A stretch of DNA of 64,000 bases, taken from contig NZ_JAJUBB010000004.1 in the NCBI RefSeq assembly GCF_028683135.1, positions 248,001-312,000 of the forward strand. Direction: 5' to 3'. This document shows, piece after piece, positions 17,709 through 27,921 of the stretch; positions within the stretch are counted from its first letter, which is position 1, and the number at the start of each line of letters is the position of its first letter. The notes under the pieces were generated by a model that worked only from the letters and a program-made list of their open reading frames with translations, was not told where the DNA came from and did no database searches. Made by a program: the position numbers and the translations under genes. Source of the stretch: Enterovibrio qingdaonensis (GTDB lineage: Bacteria; Pseudomonadota; Gammaproteobacteria; Enterobacterales; Vibrionaceae).

Positions 17709-18398
17709 TCAAGCTAAATCATCTTTTGGCAATAACACAGGCCTTCCTGTGGGCACGTTTTCTGACGCCCGCTTGATCGGCGTGACATAGACATCTAACG
17801 GTAGTCTTGATGTTAACAGCGACATCAAGGCATCCGTGTTTACTCTTTCCCTGTCTAACCACATATTTCGCACGTCGGGATCATTCGGCAGTATCAGCGG
17901 CATGGATTTCGAGTGATAGGGGGCAATGCTTGGGTGAGGCGGTAACGTGATAATTGAGCACGAGCGAACCATTTCGCCAGTGTCATCATGCACCCACTCT
18001 CGAAACAAACCTCCAAACGCAATGGCCTGATTAACTGGAGTAATGGAAAATGCTTTTCCTTTTTCCGTCTCTATAAAACCGGATGCCGGAATGATGCAAC
18101 GTGATTGCCTAAAAGGGATAAATCCTGCACTTCGAGGCACATTAAGTTTGTCGCTACGCGTATTAAAACTGGCATATTTCGACAGGGGTTTAAAATCACG
18201 ACCTTCTTGGGTTAATAGAAGCCACCACGTGGCATCGCACAGTATTTGTTCTCCGCACTCATCGATGACCATACTTACTCGCTGAGTCGGTGCGATATCC
18301 TCACAAACCCTTAGGGGTAATGGCCCTAAGTCAACACCAAGCCCTTGCAATAGCGCATGCATATAAGGGTCATCTGTGACATTAAAACGCCCGCACAT
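17709..18398 (-). CDS. SRAP-domain abasic-site DNA-protein crosslinking protein (YedK/HMCES family)
   Basis: About 229 residues from the ATG at 18398, which gives the diagnostic N-terminus MCGRFN. Cys2 becomes the terminal residue after Met removal and forms the thiazolidine crosslink with abasic sites in single-stranded DNA. An upstream ATG at 18416 is rejected because it would bury Cys2; AAAGGA precedes the chosen start. Further family blocks are NTRSDKL, CIIPASGFIETE and a late HSKSMPLIL with the catalytic His. The role is protection of abasic sites during replication. Confidence 0.88.
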   Translation of the reverse strand: MCGRFNVTDDPYMHALLQGLGVDLGPLPLRVCEDIAPTQRVSMVIDECGEQILCDATWWLLLTQEGRDFKPLSKYASFNTRSDKLNVPRSAGFIPFRQSRCIIPASGFIETEKGKAFSITPVNQAIAFGGLFREWVHDDTGEMVRSCSIITLPPHPSIAPYHSKSMPLILPNDPDVRNMWLDRERVNTDALMSLLTSRLPLDVYVTPIKRASENVPTGRPVLLPKDDLA

Positions 18399-18439
18399 AT
18401 CTCGTCCTTTTGCCAACTAGTCTCCTGAATATACGCAAC

Positions 18440-18469
18440 AAAAAAGGGAGCCACAAAAAGCAGCTCCCA
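18440..18469 (-). terminator. Intrinsic terminator of the torECA operon
   Basis: Stem GGGAGC / GCTCCC read on the minus strand, ending in a T-run (AAAAAA on the plus strand at about 18440-18445), 26 bases after the torA stop. Confidence 0.8.
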
Positions 18470-18494
18470 TTATCGTTCATTGGATTCAAAAAAT

Positions 18495-20972
18495 TTACAG
18501 CGTTACTTCGATTGGTCCTGTAAATGCGTTCACCGCCGGTGCGTCACCTTTGAACTTCTCGTATTCGACTACACAGGTATACGCACTACAGGCCTGTGCA
18601 AGCTCAGAGGTGCCGACATCCAGCGTTACCGTATTTGGGTCACCATAGGTATCGATGGCATTAATTTCTGAGCCTGTCGGCCCATACCACGCACCTTCTT
18701 GTATGCGTATCACGCCTCGCGGATACTGGTCTGACACCACCGCCCCTGCGATTAACTGTCCACGATCGTTGTACACTCGGATCAGGTCACCATCTTTAAT
18801 GCCTTTTTCTTTGGCATCTTCAGGGTTGATATACGCGGGCTCTCTGCCTTGTACGGTGTAGGTTTCCCGTAACGCAGGTGATTCACACATTTGAGAGTGA
18901 AGACGTTTATCAGGGTGACAGGATTGCAGCCAAAATGGGTATTTTTCCGACCCTGGGCCACCATGAGAACGTTCGGCTTTCTCAAACCACATTGGATGCT
19001 CTTGGCAGTATTCATACCCGTAGCTGCCGATTTTACGACTGGTAATTTCAATAAACCCAGACGGCGTTCCAAGCGGATTGAGCTCAGGATCTTCACGGAA
19101 CAAGGCATGGCGAACATAGGTGTTCCCTTTACCGAAGCCCACATAGCCGTCTTTCCAGAAGGTTTTGAAGTCTGGCATCTCAAAGTTGCCTTTGTTTGCG
19201 GCCACACATTCGTTATAGAGCTTCTCCACCCACTGCATTTCGCCCATTTCCTGCGCAAACTCTTTGTCCTTATTCAAGCCAAAGCGCGCGGTGAGACCTT
19301 TAAAAATGTCAAAGTCTGTTCGGGATTGATAAAGCGGGTCCACCAGCTTGTGCATCGCTAACACACCTGTGGCGGAATAGGCACCATAGAGATCGATATC
19401 ATTCCGTTCAAATTGGGTACACGCCGGTAACACAATGTCTGAGAAGCGACAGGTCGCTGTCCACGCAAAATCAATGGTGACGGCCGTTTCAATATTGTAA
19501 TAGGCCTTTTTCATCCGATTATGATCTTGGTGGTGATGCCAAGGGTTATTACCACTGACCACCACCATTTTTATCGGTGGCAGTTTGACCTTGCTGCCGT
19601 TGTAGTTAATTACCTTGCCCGGCTCTTCAATAGACTCTATCCAACGCGCGACGGGGATAGTGCTTGCGTAGCCCTTAAAGTCGCTGTTGTTGTATTTGGG
19701 CTCCATGCCAGGGTCAAGGTTTCGAGGGAAGCCCCCAGGGCCAGCAGCCCCGGTTGCTGGCTCACCGATACCCGAATAATGGTGCGCATACGAAATACCA
19801 CCACCCGGCAACCCGATACCACCCAGCATGCTCGCAATGACTGCTCCCATCCAATACGGTTGCTCGCCGTGCTGTTGACGCTGGATACACCAACCAAACA
19901 TCAATTGGGTACGCTGGCTTGCCAACATGCGCGAAAACTCACGGATTTTATCCGCAGGGACGCCACAAATTTTCTCCGCCCATTCCGGGGTTTTCTCAAC
20001 TTTGTCTTTGGTTTTACCCGTTACATAATCAATGAAGCCTTCAAAGCCTAAGCAATACACCTTGATAAAGTTCTTATCGTAAAGATCCTCGGTATAAAGT
20101 GTATGAGCGATCGCCAGCATGAATGGAACATCGGTTTGGGGGTTGATATACAGATGATCACAGCCGAGATATTTCTGCGTTTTACTGACAACAGGGTCCA
20201 CAGAAATAACTTTGATCTCTCCACTCTCAACTTTTTCTTTGAGTTTTGCGAATTCACCGTACACATCGTGAGTCGGACATTGCCACCCTACTTGCGCATT
20301 TTTCACCGGATCATTCGCCCAAATCACGATTTGCTTAGCATTGTCCAACACCAGAGACCACGATGTTTGCTGCGCGTACACTTCGGTAGAGCCCAGCACG
20401 TAAGGCATGATGGTTTGGCCCGCCCCCGTAGAGTAATCCCCGATTTTCTTTACAAAGAAGCCATGCATGGCCAATGCGCGCTGCATATGCGTTGTACAGC
20501 TATGAAATTGCCCGGTCTGACGCCAGCCAGTTTGCCCTGCCAGCAAACCTGATGGACCGTAGGTTTTCTGAACCCGCTCTAATTCGCTGTAGAAGAGATC
20601 TAAGGCTTGATCCCACGTTACCCGCACAAAGCGATTATCGCCTCGCGTGGTGTTCCAGCCCTCGCTTCGCTTAAGCCAATCCAGACGCACCATGGGATAG
20701 CGTACACGTGAAGGGTTATAAATTAACCCCTTCACCCCTTCCAGCATTTCTGTTGGATGTTTGTCATGGTTAAAGGGGACAACTTCTACCACTTTGCCGC
20801 CAGCCACTCGTGCTCTGAAGGCGCCCCAGTGAGACCCCGATGTCCGCCATACACCGTCAAGTAATTCAGAGTTGGCTTCCGCGTTTGTCGCAACGAGCAG
20901 GCTGGGGCCAATCACGGTCGCCGCACTGACCGACAGCATGCCTTTAAGAAACGATCTGCGATTCATGGTCAT
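18495..20972 (-). CDS. torA: Trimethylamine-N-oxide reductase, molybdopterin catalytic subunit
   Basis: 825 residues, close to the usual length. The N-terminus [11 protein letters not shown] with a hydrophobic stretch to about 33 is a Tat signal. It is a DMSO-reductase-family enzyme: [17 protein letters not shown] near the Ser ligand region, [15 protein letters not shown], and [12 protein letters not shown] in the C-terminal cofactor domain. It reduces TMAO to trimethylamine in the periplasm with electrons from TorC. AAGGAG lies nine bases before the ATG. It is the last gene of torECA. No torD chaperone and no torRST regulators are in the window. Confidence 0.93.
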   Translation of the reverse strand: MTMNRRSFLKGMLSVSAATVIGPSLLVATNAEANSELLDGVWRTSGSHWGAFRARVAGGKVVEVVPFNHDKHPTEMLEGVKGLIYNPSRVRYPMVRLDWLKRSEGWNTTRGDNRFVRVTWDQALDLFYSELERVQKTYGPSGLLAGQTGWRQTGQFHSCTTHMQRALAMHGFFVKKIGDYSTGAGQTIMPYVLGSTEVYAQQTSWSLVLDNAKQIVIWANDPVKNAQVGWQCPTHDVYGEFAKLKEKVESGEIKVISVDPVVSKTQKYLGCDHLYINPQTDVPFMLAIAHTLYTEDLYDKNFIKVYCLGFEGFIDYVTGKTKDKVEKTPEWAEKICGVPADKIREFSRMLASQRTQLMFGWCIQRQQHGEQPYWMGAVIASMLGGIGLPGGGISYAHHYSGIGEPATGAAGPGGFPRNLDPGMEPKYNNSDFKGYASTIPVARWIESIEEPGKVINYNGSKVKLPPIKMVVVSGNNPWHHHQDHNRMKKAYYNIETAVTIDFAWTATCRFSDIVLPACTQFERNDIDLYGAYSATGVLAMHKLVDPLYQSRTDFDIFKGLTARFGLNKDKEFAQEMGEMQWVEKLYNECVAANKGNFEMPDFKTFWKDGYVGFGKGNTYVRHALFREDPELNPLGTPSGFIEITSRKIGSYGYEYCQEHPMWFEKAERSHGGPGSEKYPFWLQSCHPDKRLHSQMCESPALRETYTVQGREPAYINPEDAKEKGIKDGDLIRVYNDRGQLIAGAVVSDQYPRGVIRIQEGAWYGPTGSEINAIDTYGDPNTVTLDVGTSELAQACSAYTCVVEYEKFKGDAPAVNAFTGPIEVTL

Positions 20973-20985
20973 GAGTCAGTTCTCC

Positions 20986-22164
20986 TTAATGTTCAACAAA
21001 CGTACTGGAATGCTTCTGGAGATACTTCAATACAAGCACTTGTGTTGCCTGATCGAAGTTCACAAAGCCCATCATGCCGTCAAACATACCAGGCCAAGTG
21101 TTGGCATCGAAATGCGCCACATCTGGCTGGGTGTGACACAGGCTACAGTTGGTGTCATACGCTTGTTTTGCTTCTGTCCATACAGGATCGATGCTTTCTA
21201 CGAAATCCGCTTTTTTCGCCCAAAGATCCACTTCGATACGTTGCCATGTCAGGCCAGTCAGGTCGTCTTCTTTGGTCTCAAACGTTCGGATATCGCTTTG
21301 ACTTTGCGCCACCGCTTTTGACAGCGCAGCAGAGGGAATATTTAAACCAAAGTCTTCATAGACCACACGGCCAAAGCCTTTCATTTTCCGCCACCCTGTC
21401 AGCGAAACCTTGATGGCATCATCGTTGTCATCAAGCACTGTCACCATGGTGGCAGGTTCAAGCACACCGCCATCGTTTTTCAATGCGTCATCGGTATAGA
21501 GTTCTAAGAAGTTGACGCTGTAAAGGGGTTTGTCTTTATCGTAACTGGTACTGTGAGACAGCGAGATCAACTTACCAAGCATGCCACCTGTTGAGTCCAT
21601 TTCTGCAGGTAATTGGTGTGCAATCCCTTTATGACAATCGATACAGCTTTGGTCAGTTTTCGCAGCATGGGTCATCTGAATCCGCGCGGCTGGGCGGAGG
21701 TTTTCGAGCTGCATACTTTCGTACTTATGGCATGCCTTACATTCAGCGGAGCCATTGGCAGAGAAACGCGCCCATTCGTGCTGCGCCAACTCCAATCGCT
21801 TATCAAGGAACTTCTCCCGCGTCCCAATCACACCGAATATCTGAGCAAATACTTCTTTACTGGCCTGCATCTTACGCGCGATTTTGTCTGTCCAATTGTG
21901 GGGCACGTGACAGTCCGGACAGGTTGCCCGCACGCCAGAGGTATTTGACCAGTGCACCGTTTTTTGAAGCTCAGGGTAAACGTTGTCTCGCATTGAGTGA
22001 CACGATATACAAAACTGTTCAGTGTTTGTCAGTTCCAAGGCCGTGTTAAAACCGCCCCAAAAGATCACACCCGCAATAAACCCACCGAGTGTTAAAGTCC
22101 CTAAACTGATTTTTGTTGCCGGACGTCTGAGCGTGGCCCAGAGTTTACGAATAAATTCTTTCAT
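20986..22164 (-). CDS. torC: Pentahaem cytochrome c TorC, quinol-to-TorA electron carrier
   Basis: 392 residues. One membrane anchor at about 18-40 ([20 protein letters not shown]), then four haem motifs in the NapC/NirT-type domain (CISCH, CPDCH, CKACH, CIDCH) and a fifth, CSLCH, in the C-terminal extension, which is the TorC signature. It takes electrons from menaquinol and passes them to TorA. It lies 13 bases upstream of torA and about 40 downstream of torE. Confidence 0.94.
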   Translation of the reverse strand: MKEFIRKLWATLRRPATKISLGTLTLGGFIAGVIFWGGFNTALELTNTEQFCISCHSMRDNVYPELQKTVHWSNTSGVRATCPDCHVPHNWTDKIARKMQASKEVFAQIFGVIGTREKFLDKRLELAQHEWARFSANGSAECKACHKYESMQLENLRPAARIQMTHAAKTDQSCIDCHKGIAHQLPAEMDSTGGMLGKLISLSHSTSYDKDKPLYSVNFLELYTDDALKNDGGVLEPATMVTVLDDNDDAIKVSLTGWRKMKGFGRVVYEDFGLNIPSAALSKAVAQSQSDIRTFETKEDDLTGLTWQRIEVDLWAKKADFVESIDPVWTEAKQAYDTNCSLCHTQPDVAHFDANTWPGMFDGMMGFVNFDQATQVLVLKYLQKHSSTFVEH

Positions 22165-22203
22165 GATCGTCTGCTCATTTTGATGTCAAAGCGGGTTGTT
22201 TTT

Positions 22204-22383
22204 TTAACCGTGACCAGGAGGCCCAAAAATAAACACCTGACTCATCCAGATCAGAAACCCATAGCCACCTATGAGGACGACACTTAAAATTGGAAAGAGA
22301 AAAACGGCGATAAAGAAGAAAGCACGCCACTCAAAACTCCCTTTTTCAGGCTCAGTGACGATATCGGATTCGTTATTATTCAT
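22204..22383 (-). CDS. torE: Small membrane protein TorE/NapE family
   Basis: 59 codons translated by hand. The product starts MNNNESDIVTEPEKGSFEWR, has one transmembrane helix (FFFIAVFLFPILSVVLIGGY, about 22-41), then GFLIWMSQVFIFGPPGHG. The EWRAF...FPIL...GYGFLIWM...GPPG pattern is the NapE/TorE family. AGGGACAATGTC precedes the ATG. It is the first gene of torECA. Its biochemical role is not established; it is expected to sit beside TorC in the inner membrane. Confidence 0.9.
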   Translation of the reverse strand: MNNNESDIVTEPEKGSFEWRAFFFIAVFLFPILSVVLIGGYGFLIWMSQVFIFGPPGHG

Positions 22384-22549
22384 GACATTGTCCCTCGTTA
22401 CCTCCAGCGGAGATTTAGATGCTCCGACAGGAATAAGATTATGCTCATGACAAGTCTAGGTGAGAGAAGCACAGTCCGTGTCTCTTTATTGATGCATATA
22501 TCAATACAATTGCTTTTATTACAGTATGGTAGGCGATATTTTGAGGGGA

Positions 22550-22583
22550 AAGAAAAAGGGAGACCGATGACACCTTGTCTCCC
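22550..22583 (-). terminator. Intrinsic terminator of the four-PAS chemoreceptor gene
   Basis: Stem GGGAGAC / GTCTCCC; read on the minus strand it runs into a T-rich tract (plus-strand AAAGAAAAA). Confidence 0.75.
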
Positions 22584-22593
22584 TCTCGATGTT

Positions 22594-24309
22594 TTAATGA
22601 CCTGTTGCTACTTTCAGGACTTCTGATAGTTCCGTTAACAGTTTTTGAGTGTCATCTGACAGGCGATTGATCTCGTTAGTGGATTCCGAAGATCGCGATG
22701 CGAGTTGACGCACTTCATCTGCAACCACCGCAAAACCGCGGCCATGCTCACCGGCACGCGCAGCTTCGATTGCGGCGTTCAGGGCCAATAGGTTGGTTTG
22801 CTCTGAAATGCCATCGATGACTTTCGCGATGTTAGAAATTTCAGCACTCGATTTTGCAACGCCATCCATAATTTCACCCATGCCATCGCGCTGCTGAACT
22901 TGCGCAGTGACATCTTTAACAAACGCGGTATATATCGTCTGGCCGTCCAATTTTACTCGGGATAGCGATAACAGGCCGTGATAAATCTGTCCATCTTTAC
23001 GATGAATAGGCACTTCGCGGCTAGAACCAACTATTTTATCCAATCCCGTCGTACGGTTAGCGTTGACAAAGTTATCGTGATTACTTTGGATTTCTGGTGG
23101 AACTAACATTTTCACGTTTTGCCCAATCACTTCGTCTGCGACATATCCCCAAAGAGCTTCCGCAGCTGGATTGAAAAAGGTCACAATGTTGTTGTCGTCA
23201 ATCGTAACCACTGCATCCAAGGCTTGTGACAAGGTTTGGTTTATGGCTTCCTGCGCCATGCGTTGCTCGGTAATATCACGAACAAACGCTGTGTAACCGA
23301 TGCTGCCACCTATATCTACCTTCGAGAGTGAGAAGTTCACCCAAATACGAACGCCATCTTTGCGTTCTAGCTCAAGCTCACGGGCAGAGCCAACTATCTT
23401 ATTGTTCCCAGTACGGCGATTATTGTTTACATAGTTATCGTGATTCGGCTGAAACTCTTTTGGCACCAACATTTTTACATTGTTACCAATTACTTCATCT
23501 GAGTTGTAACCCCAAAGTGCTTCTGCCGCTGGGTTAAAAAACGTAACCAAGTTGTTCTGATCAATACTTATCACGGCATCAATGGCCTGACGAAGCACCT
23601 GTTCATTCTCTTCTCGGGCAATTTTTTCCTTTGTGATATCACGGGCAAAGGCGGTATAACCGACCTCACCGCCCACCTCGGTTCGAGAAAGAGAGAGGTT
23701 CGCCCAGATCTTGTTGCCATCTTTTTGCTCTAGTTCTACATCTCGACTGGTACCCACAATCATGTCAACTCTGGTCTGCCGATTCGTATTCACATAGGTG
23801 TCATGAAACTTTTGGATTTCTTTTGGTACCAGCATTTTTACATTCTTACCAATCACCTCATCGGCACGATACCCCCAGAGCTTCTCTGCGGCAGCGTTCA
23901 TGTAGGTCACGTTATTATTGCCATCAATAGAGACCACACTGTTGACCGATTGCGACAGCATCTGCTCAACACGTTGTTGCTCTTGCAAGGTAGAAGAAAT
24001 GTCTTTCGCAAACACCGACCAACCTGTACCACCCGACACGTTGATACGAGACGTCGACAACTCAATCCAGATAACTGAACCATCTTTCGCTTGCTTCTCC
24101 AAGCGAGTCACACCTTCTTGAATCGCCCCCAATTGGAGAGATTCGATGTCTTGTCCAGTTATCGATTTGGCAGAAACGTTAAACAGTTGCTCTGCGGCAG
24201 CATTGATGTAGCTAACCCTATTTTTTTTATCAGTGTAAACAACGGCGTCAGTTGCTTTATCAAGCACTTGCTTCATTACACTGTCTTGGCTATTACCAAA
24301 CAATCCCAT
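22594..24309 (-). CDS. Soluble chemoreceptor-like protein with four PAS domains and a very short signalling domain
   Basis: 571 residues without membrane segments. Four PAS/PAC units of about 115 residues (about 10-115, 120-235, 240-355, 358-472) repeat [34 protein letters not shown] and [14 protein letters not shown] blocks. The last 100 residues contain the chemoreceptor tip ([37 protein letters not shown]) but only about seven helical turns on each side, far shorter than normal receptor coiled coils and without obvious methylation sites. It may still engage CheA/CheW, or it may be a PAS signalling protein with a remnant tip. The start is weakly supported (GGGAT upstream). Confidence 0.82.
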   Translation of the reverse strand: MGLFGNSQDSVMKQVLDKATDAVVYTDKKNRVSYINAAAEQLFNVSAKSITGQDIESLQLGAIQEGVTRLEKQAKDGSVIWIELSTSRINVSGGTGWSVFAKDISSTLQEQQRVEQMLSQSVNSVVSIDGNNNVTYMNAAAEKLWGYRADEVIGKNVKMLVPKEIQKFHDTYVNTNRQTRVDMIVGTSRDVELEQKDGNKIWANLSLSRTEVGGEVGYTAFARDITKEKIAREENEQVLRQAIDAVISIDQNNLVTFFNPAAEALWGYNSDEVIGNNVKMLVPKEFQPNHDNYVNNNRRTGNNKIVGSARELELERKDGVRIWVNFSLSKVDIGGSIGYTAFVRDITEQRMAQEAINQTLSQALDAVVTIDDNNIVTFFNPAAEALWGYVADEVIGQNVKMLVPPEIQSNHDNFVNANRTTGLDKIVGSSREVPIHRKDGQIYHGLLSLSRVKLDGQTIYTAFVKDVTAQVQQRDGMGEIMDGVAKSSAEISNIAKVIDGISEQTNLLALNAAIEAARAGEHGRGFAVVADEVRQLASRSSESTNEINRLSDDTQKLLTELSEVLKVATGH

Positions 24310-24468
24310 AGCTCTGATCCCACATTGCTCATCGTTAAAGTATTGTTGTCACACTTTGGCGACACCTGTACAAATAGTAGACACCAAAGTCAAGTCCAAC
24401 AAATTACAACCCTTTTCTTTACTTAATAAATTGCACCAAAAACCATAGTCTTCATAAGGTAATAGTGG

Positions 24469-24483
24469 GTTTACACTGTAAAC
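24469..24483. promoter_or_regulatory. parS2 partition site 2
   Basis: GTTTACACTGTAAAC is a perfect 15-bp palindromic arm match to NTTTACANTGTAAAN, in the gap between the chemoreceptor and the GH13 gene, about 12 kb from ori2. Confidence 0.9.
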
Positions 24484-24581
24484 ACGTCGCATTTGCGCAC
24501 TCACGATGACACAACCTAAGCTAATCTTATCGAAGTAACGAAGCCTTCCTCACCTAACCATCTGGAAACCAATAAGAAGCT

Positions 24582-26216
24582 ATGACCCCACTTTCCTCAC
24601 CCGTTCTCTACTATGTCTATCTTCGAAGTTTTTTTGATAGTAGCGGGGATGGCGTGGGCGATCTCGATGGCGTAAAAGAAAAGCTAAGTTACATTCAACG
24701 TCTCGGTGTCGACGGAATTTTGCTGTCTCCGATTTTTGACTCTCCACTCAGTGATTTTGGATACGACATCACCAACTTACGTGAAATCAACCCTGAATAC
24801 GGAAACATTGAAAGTTTCAAGACGCTGATTGCAGAGGCAAAACTGAAGAATATTGCCGTTTTTATGGATTTAGTGGCAAACCACACATCCACTCAACATC
24901 CTTGGTTTATAGAAAGCAGCCAGCGTGAAGCCAATGCAAAAAAAGATTGGTACATATGGGCTCCAGCAAAGCCCGATGGGACACCACCCAACAATTGGTT
25001 GACGATATTTGGTGAGTCAGCATGGCGTTGGCACCCCACTCGAGGCGAGTACTATCTTCACAATACGCTCAGTAATCAGCCAGATTTAAACTACCGCAAC
25101 CCCGATGTCGTTCGGCAACTACTTGCTAACGTACGTTTTTGGTTTGAACTTGGCGTCACTGGGTTGCGGTTGGATTCGGTAAATCTGTTTTTGCATGACG
25201 ATAAACTGAGAAATAACCCATCCAAACACCTTGGCTGGCAAGATCCTGATAGAGCAGACCCCTACCGATATCAAAGCCAGCGCTACAACATTAGCCGCCC
25301 GGAAAACATTCACTTGCTCAAACAGCTCAGGGTAATAGCTGACAGTTACGAAGAAAAAAAGTGGCTATTGGGCTCACTGAGCGATCCCTCGCCCTACCCG
25401 ACCATCGATCGTTATACCAGCGAGGCGGACGCATTAGACGCCGCGAATGTCTTCGAGTCACTCAGCATGTGCCAAGACTTTCAACAAGTTGGAGAGCAAC
25501 TCCAACAATTTTTTGCAACGGTGCATCCAGGTTTAGGTTGCTGGAGCACAGGAAATCACGACATTGCGCGTGTTGTGAGCCGTTGGCAGGATGCACACAA
25601 TCAACCCGATGCAGCAAAATTGCTGCTCACGCTTCTGGCTGTCTTGAGAGGCGTCGTTACCCTATATCAGGGTGAAGAACTTGGCTTGCCCGAAGCGGAC
25701 GTTCCGCCCGAACACCGACGGGATTTATTCGGTCAACAAGTGATCGCACATTACGTAGGGCGTGACGGCTGCAGAACACCAATGCCTTGGGACCACAATA
25801 AGCCGTATTTCGGGTTTAGTGAAAAACGAACATGGTTGCCACCTGACCCGAATCACGCTGACTTCTCTGTTCTTGCACAGGAAAGTCAGCCATTGTCAGT
25901 ATTGCAGTTCACTCGGGCTCTGCTCTTTTGGCGTAAATCTCAGCCTGCATTGCTTTTTGGCAGTTGCCGTTTAGTGGCCTTTAACCAAACCTTGATGGTG
26001 ATTGAGCGTCAACATGAGGGGCAGACACTTATCATCGCTCTAAACGGCTCCCCTCATGCTGCAACGATAAAACTCAATTTACCTAGCCCAGCAAAGACAA
26101 TACACCTTCCTCAAATGATGGAGATCGACGAGGAAATTCAATCGACACTCAACTTACCCCCTTGGCAAGCTTGGGTCGGAGAACTAAAAAAAGCGAATGT
26201 TAGCAATGACTCATAA
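24582..26216 (+). CDS. GH13 alpha-amylase-family protein lacking the catalytic acid/base glutamate
   Basis: 544 residues, GH13 oligo-1,6-glucosidase/alpha-glucosidase-like. Conserved blocks: GVGDLDG, FMDLVANHT, nucleophile Asp198 in GLRLDSVN, and Asp327 in TGNHDIARV. The position of the acid/base Glu, which reads VGEIGDDN in the paralogue at 29089-30720, reads LGSLSDPS here with Ser265. The full-length frame argues against a decayed gene; it may be a pseudoenzyme with a binding or regulatory role, or an enzyme using another residue. It is next to a CDGSH/GltB-like gene and a few kb from a glucoside ABC operon. Confidence 0.85.
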   Translation: MTPLSSPVLYYVYLRSFFDSSGDGVGDLDGVKEKLSYIQRLGVDGILLSPIFDSPLSDFGYDITNLREINPEYGNIESFKTLIAEAKLKNIAVFMDLVANHTSTQHPWFIESSQREANAKKDWYIWAPAKPDGTPPNNWLTIFGESAWRWHPTRGEYYLHNTLSNQPDLNYRNPDVVRQLLANVRFWFELGVTGLRLDSVNLFLHDDKLRNNPSKHLGWQDPDRADPYRYQSQRYNISRPENIHLLKQLRVIADSYEEKKWLLGSLSDPSPYPTIDRYTSEADALDAANVFESLSMCQDFQQVGEQLQQFFATVHPGLGCWSTGNHDIARVVSRWQDAHNQPDAAKLLLTLLAVLRGVVTLYQGEELGLPEADVPPEHRRDLFGQQVIAHYVGRDGCRTPMPWDHNKPYFGFSEKRTWLPPDPNHADFSVLAQESQPLSVLQFTRALLFWRKSQPALLFGSCRLVAFNQTLMVIERQHEGQTLIIALNGSPHAATIKLNLPSPAKTIHLPQMMEIDEEIQSTLNLPPWQAWVGELKKANVSNDS

Positions 26217-26317
26217 ATGCTAGAAACCCATCGTTTGCGCTTTGCCATACTGTAGTGACTTTCTTAATGACGGAAACACGTCAGGAAAGGATAACAATGT
26301 CGTGTAAGGAGAAAACA

Positions 26318-27853
26318 ATGACAGACCCTATTGTGTCCGGCAACCAGCCAATTAAGGTCACGCTCGAAAAGGACAAGGAATATTATTACTGCCGCTGTGG
26401 TCGTTCTAAATCACAGCCGTACTGCGATGGCTCGCATGCAGGAACCTCCTTTACGCCACTGGCATACAAGGCAGACAAAGACGGTGACGCTTGGTTCTGC
26501 GCATGCAAACACACTGGCAATGCACCGTTTTGTGACGGTACCCATGCAAGATATACCAGCGAGAATATCGGCAAACCGATGCCGGAAGTACAACATGTTG
26601 ATGCTGCCCCAGCCGCCAAAGCTACGAAAGAAGAGCCCCATGTTGAGCTGATCCACCAGCTCGCGAAAGATGGACTAAGCAAGTTTGGCCATCATGGCCC
26701 TATGACCTCAATGGGTGTACCTCGATACAAGCTTCCTGAGTGGGAACAAATTCAAATTATGGTGGCACAAATGGCGACTAAGCCATTACTGGATGATGCG
26801 GCTGTCGGGACAGAACTGGTTATCGGACCCAATGCCAAAAAACCACTGACATTGGCCACACCTCTTTTCGTGTCTGACATGAGTTTTGGCGCGCTGTCTG
26901 AGGAAGCCAAAATTGCCCTCGCAAGCGGTGCTGAAAAAGCAGGAACAGGTATTTGCTCAGGCGAAGGCGGCATGCTACCCGAAGAACATGCTGCTAATAG
27001 CCGATACTTCTATGAGCTCGCCAGCGCCAAGTTCGGATTTGACTTATCCAAAGTTAAAGATGTCCAAGCGTTTCATTTTAAAGGAGGCCAAGGCGCAAAA
27101 ACAGGGACTGGTGGCCACCTGCCTGGCATAAAAAACCACGGTAAAATATCTCAGGTTCGTGGCATTCCTGAAGGAAATGATGCCATCTCTCCCGCGACCT
27201 TCCCTGATTTAAAAACAGCCGCCGATTTCGCTGCGCTTGCTAATGATGTGCGTAAAGCCAGTGGCGGCGTACCCATAGGGTTTAAACTCAGTGCGAATCA
27301 CATTGAGGCGGATATCGCATTTGCGCTTGATGCGGGTGCTGATTACATTATTTTGGACGGAAGAGGCGGTGGCACAGGTGCTGCACCTGTATTGTTCCGT
27401 GATCACATCAGCGTCCCAACCATTCCTGCATTAGCCAGAGCAAGACACTTTCTCGACTCGCAAGGTGTCAGAGACGTAACCTTAATCGTCACGGGTGGCC
27501 TTCGTGTCCCCAGTGATTTTATTAAAGCATTGGCTCTTGGTGCAGATGGTATTGCCGTGTCAAATAGTGCTATGCAAGCCATTGGTTGTATTGGTGCGCG
27601 CATGTGTAACAGCAACATGTGTCCTTCTGGTATCGCCACACAAGATCCTGAGCTTCGCAAGCGGCTCAATGTCGAGGTAGCCGCTGAAAGGCTGTATAAC
27701 TTCTTTACTGCATCAACCCATTTAATGCAGGTGATGGCAAGAGCATGTGGCCACGATCATTTGTCTCAATTCAACATTGATGACATTGCGACGTTCCACA
27801 AAGACATCGCCGAATTGGCAGGTATTCCTTATTCAGGTGTCGTCCCTCATTGA
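26318..27853 (+). CDS. Fusion of two CDGSH iron-sulfur motifs to a glutamate-synthase-type FMN domain
   Basis: About 511 residues from the ATG at 26318, which has AAGGAG seven bases upstream; 26297 (AAAGGA) is a possible alternative. Residues about 25-90 hold two CDGSH motifs, CRCGRSKSQPYCDGSH and CACKHTGNAPFCDGTH, each able to bind a 2Fe-2S cluster. After a linker comes a GltS FMN/barrel domain: DMSFGALSEEAK, SGEGGMLPEE, KGGQGAKTGTGGHLPG, DGRGGGTGAAP, and the cysteine cluster CIGARMCNSNMCPSGIA that binds a 3Fe-4S cluster. It lacks the glutaminase domain, so it is not a full glutamate synthase. The likely role is an FMN/Fe-S oxidoreductase of unknown substrate. Confidence 0.85.
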   Translation: MTDPIVSGNQPIKVTLEKDKEYYYCRCGRSKSQPYCDGSHAGTSFTPLAYKADKDGDAWFCACKHTGNAPFCDGTHARYTSENIGKPMPEVQHVDAAPAAKATKEEPHVELIHQLAKDGLSKFGHHGPMTSMGVPRYKLPEWEQIQIMVAQMATKPLLDDAAVGTELVIGPNAKKPLTLATPLFVSDMSFGALSEEAKIALASGAEKAGTGICSGEGGMLPEEHAANSRYFYELASAKFGFDLSKVKDVQAFHFKGGQGAKTGTGGHLPGIKNHGKISQVRGIPEGNDAISPATFPDLKTAADFAALANDVRKASGGVPIGFKLSANHIEADIAFALDAGADYIILDGRGGGTGAAPVLFRDHISVPTIPALARARHFLDSQGVRDVTLIVTGGLRVPSDFIKALALGADGIAVSNSAMQAIGCIGARMCNSNMCPSGIATQDPELRKRLNVEVAAERLYNFFTASTHLMQVMARACGHDHLSQFNIDDIATFHKDIAELAGIPYSGVVPH

Positions 27854-27867
27854 TGAAAACACCATCG

Positions 27868-27902
27868 AAAAATAGGCTGCATCAGCAGCCTATTTTGTTT
27901 TT
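27868..27902. terminator. Bidirectional intrinsic terminator
   Basis: Perfect 12-bp stem AAAATAGGCTGC / GCAGCCTATTTT with loop ATCA, between the convergent CDGSH fusion gene and the ABC operon. Confidence 0.9.
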
Positions 27903-27921
27903 GAGATGAAAATAAACTCAC

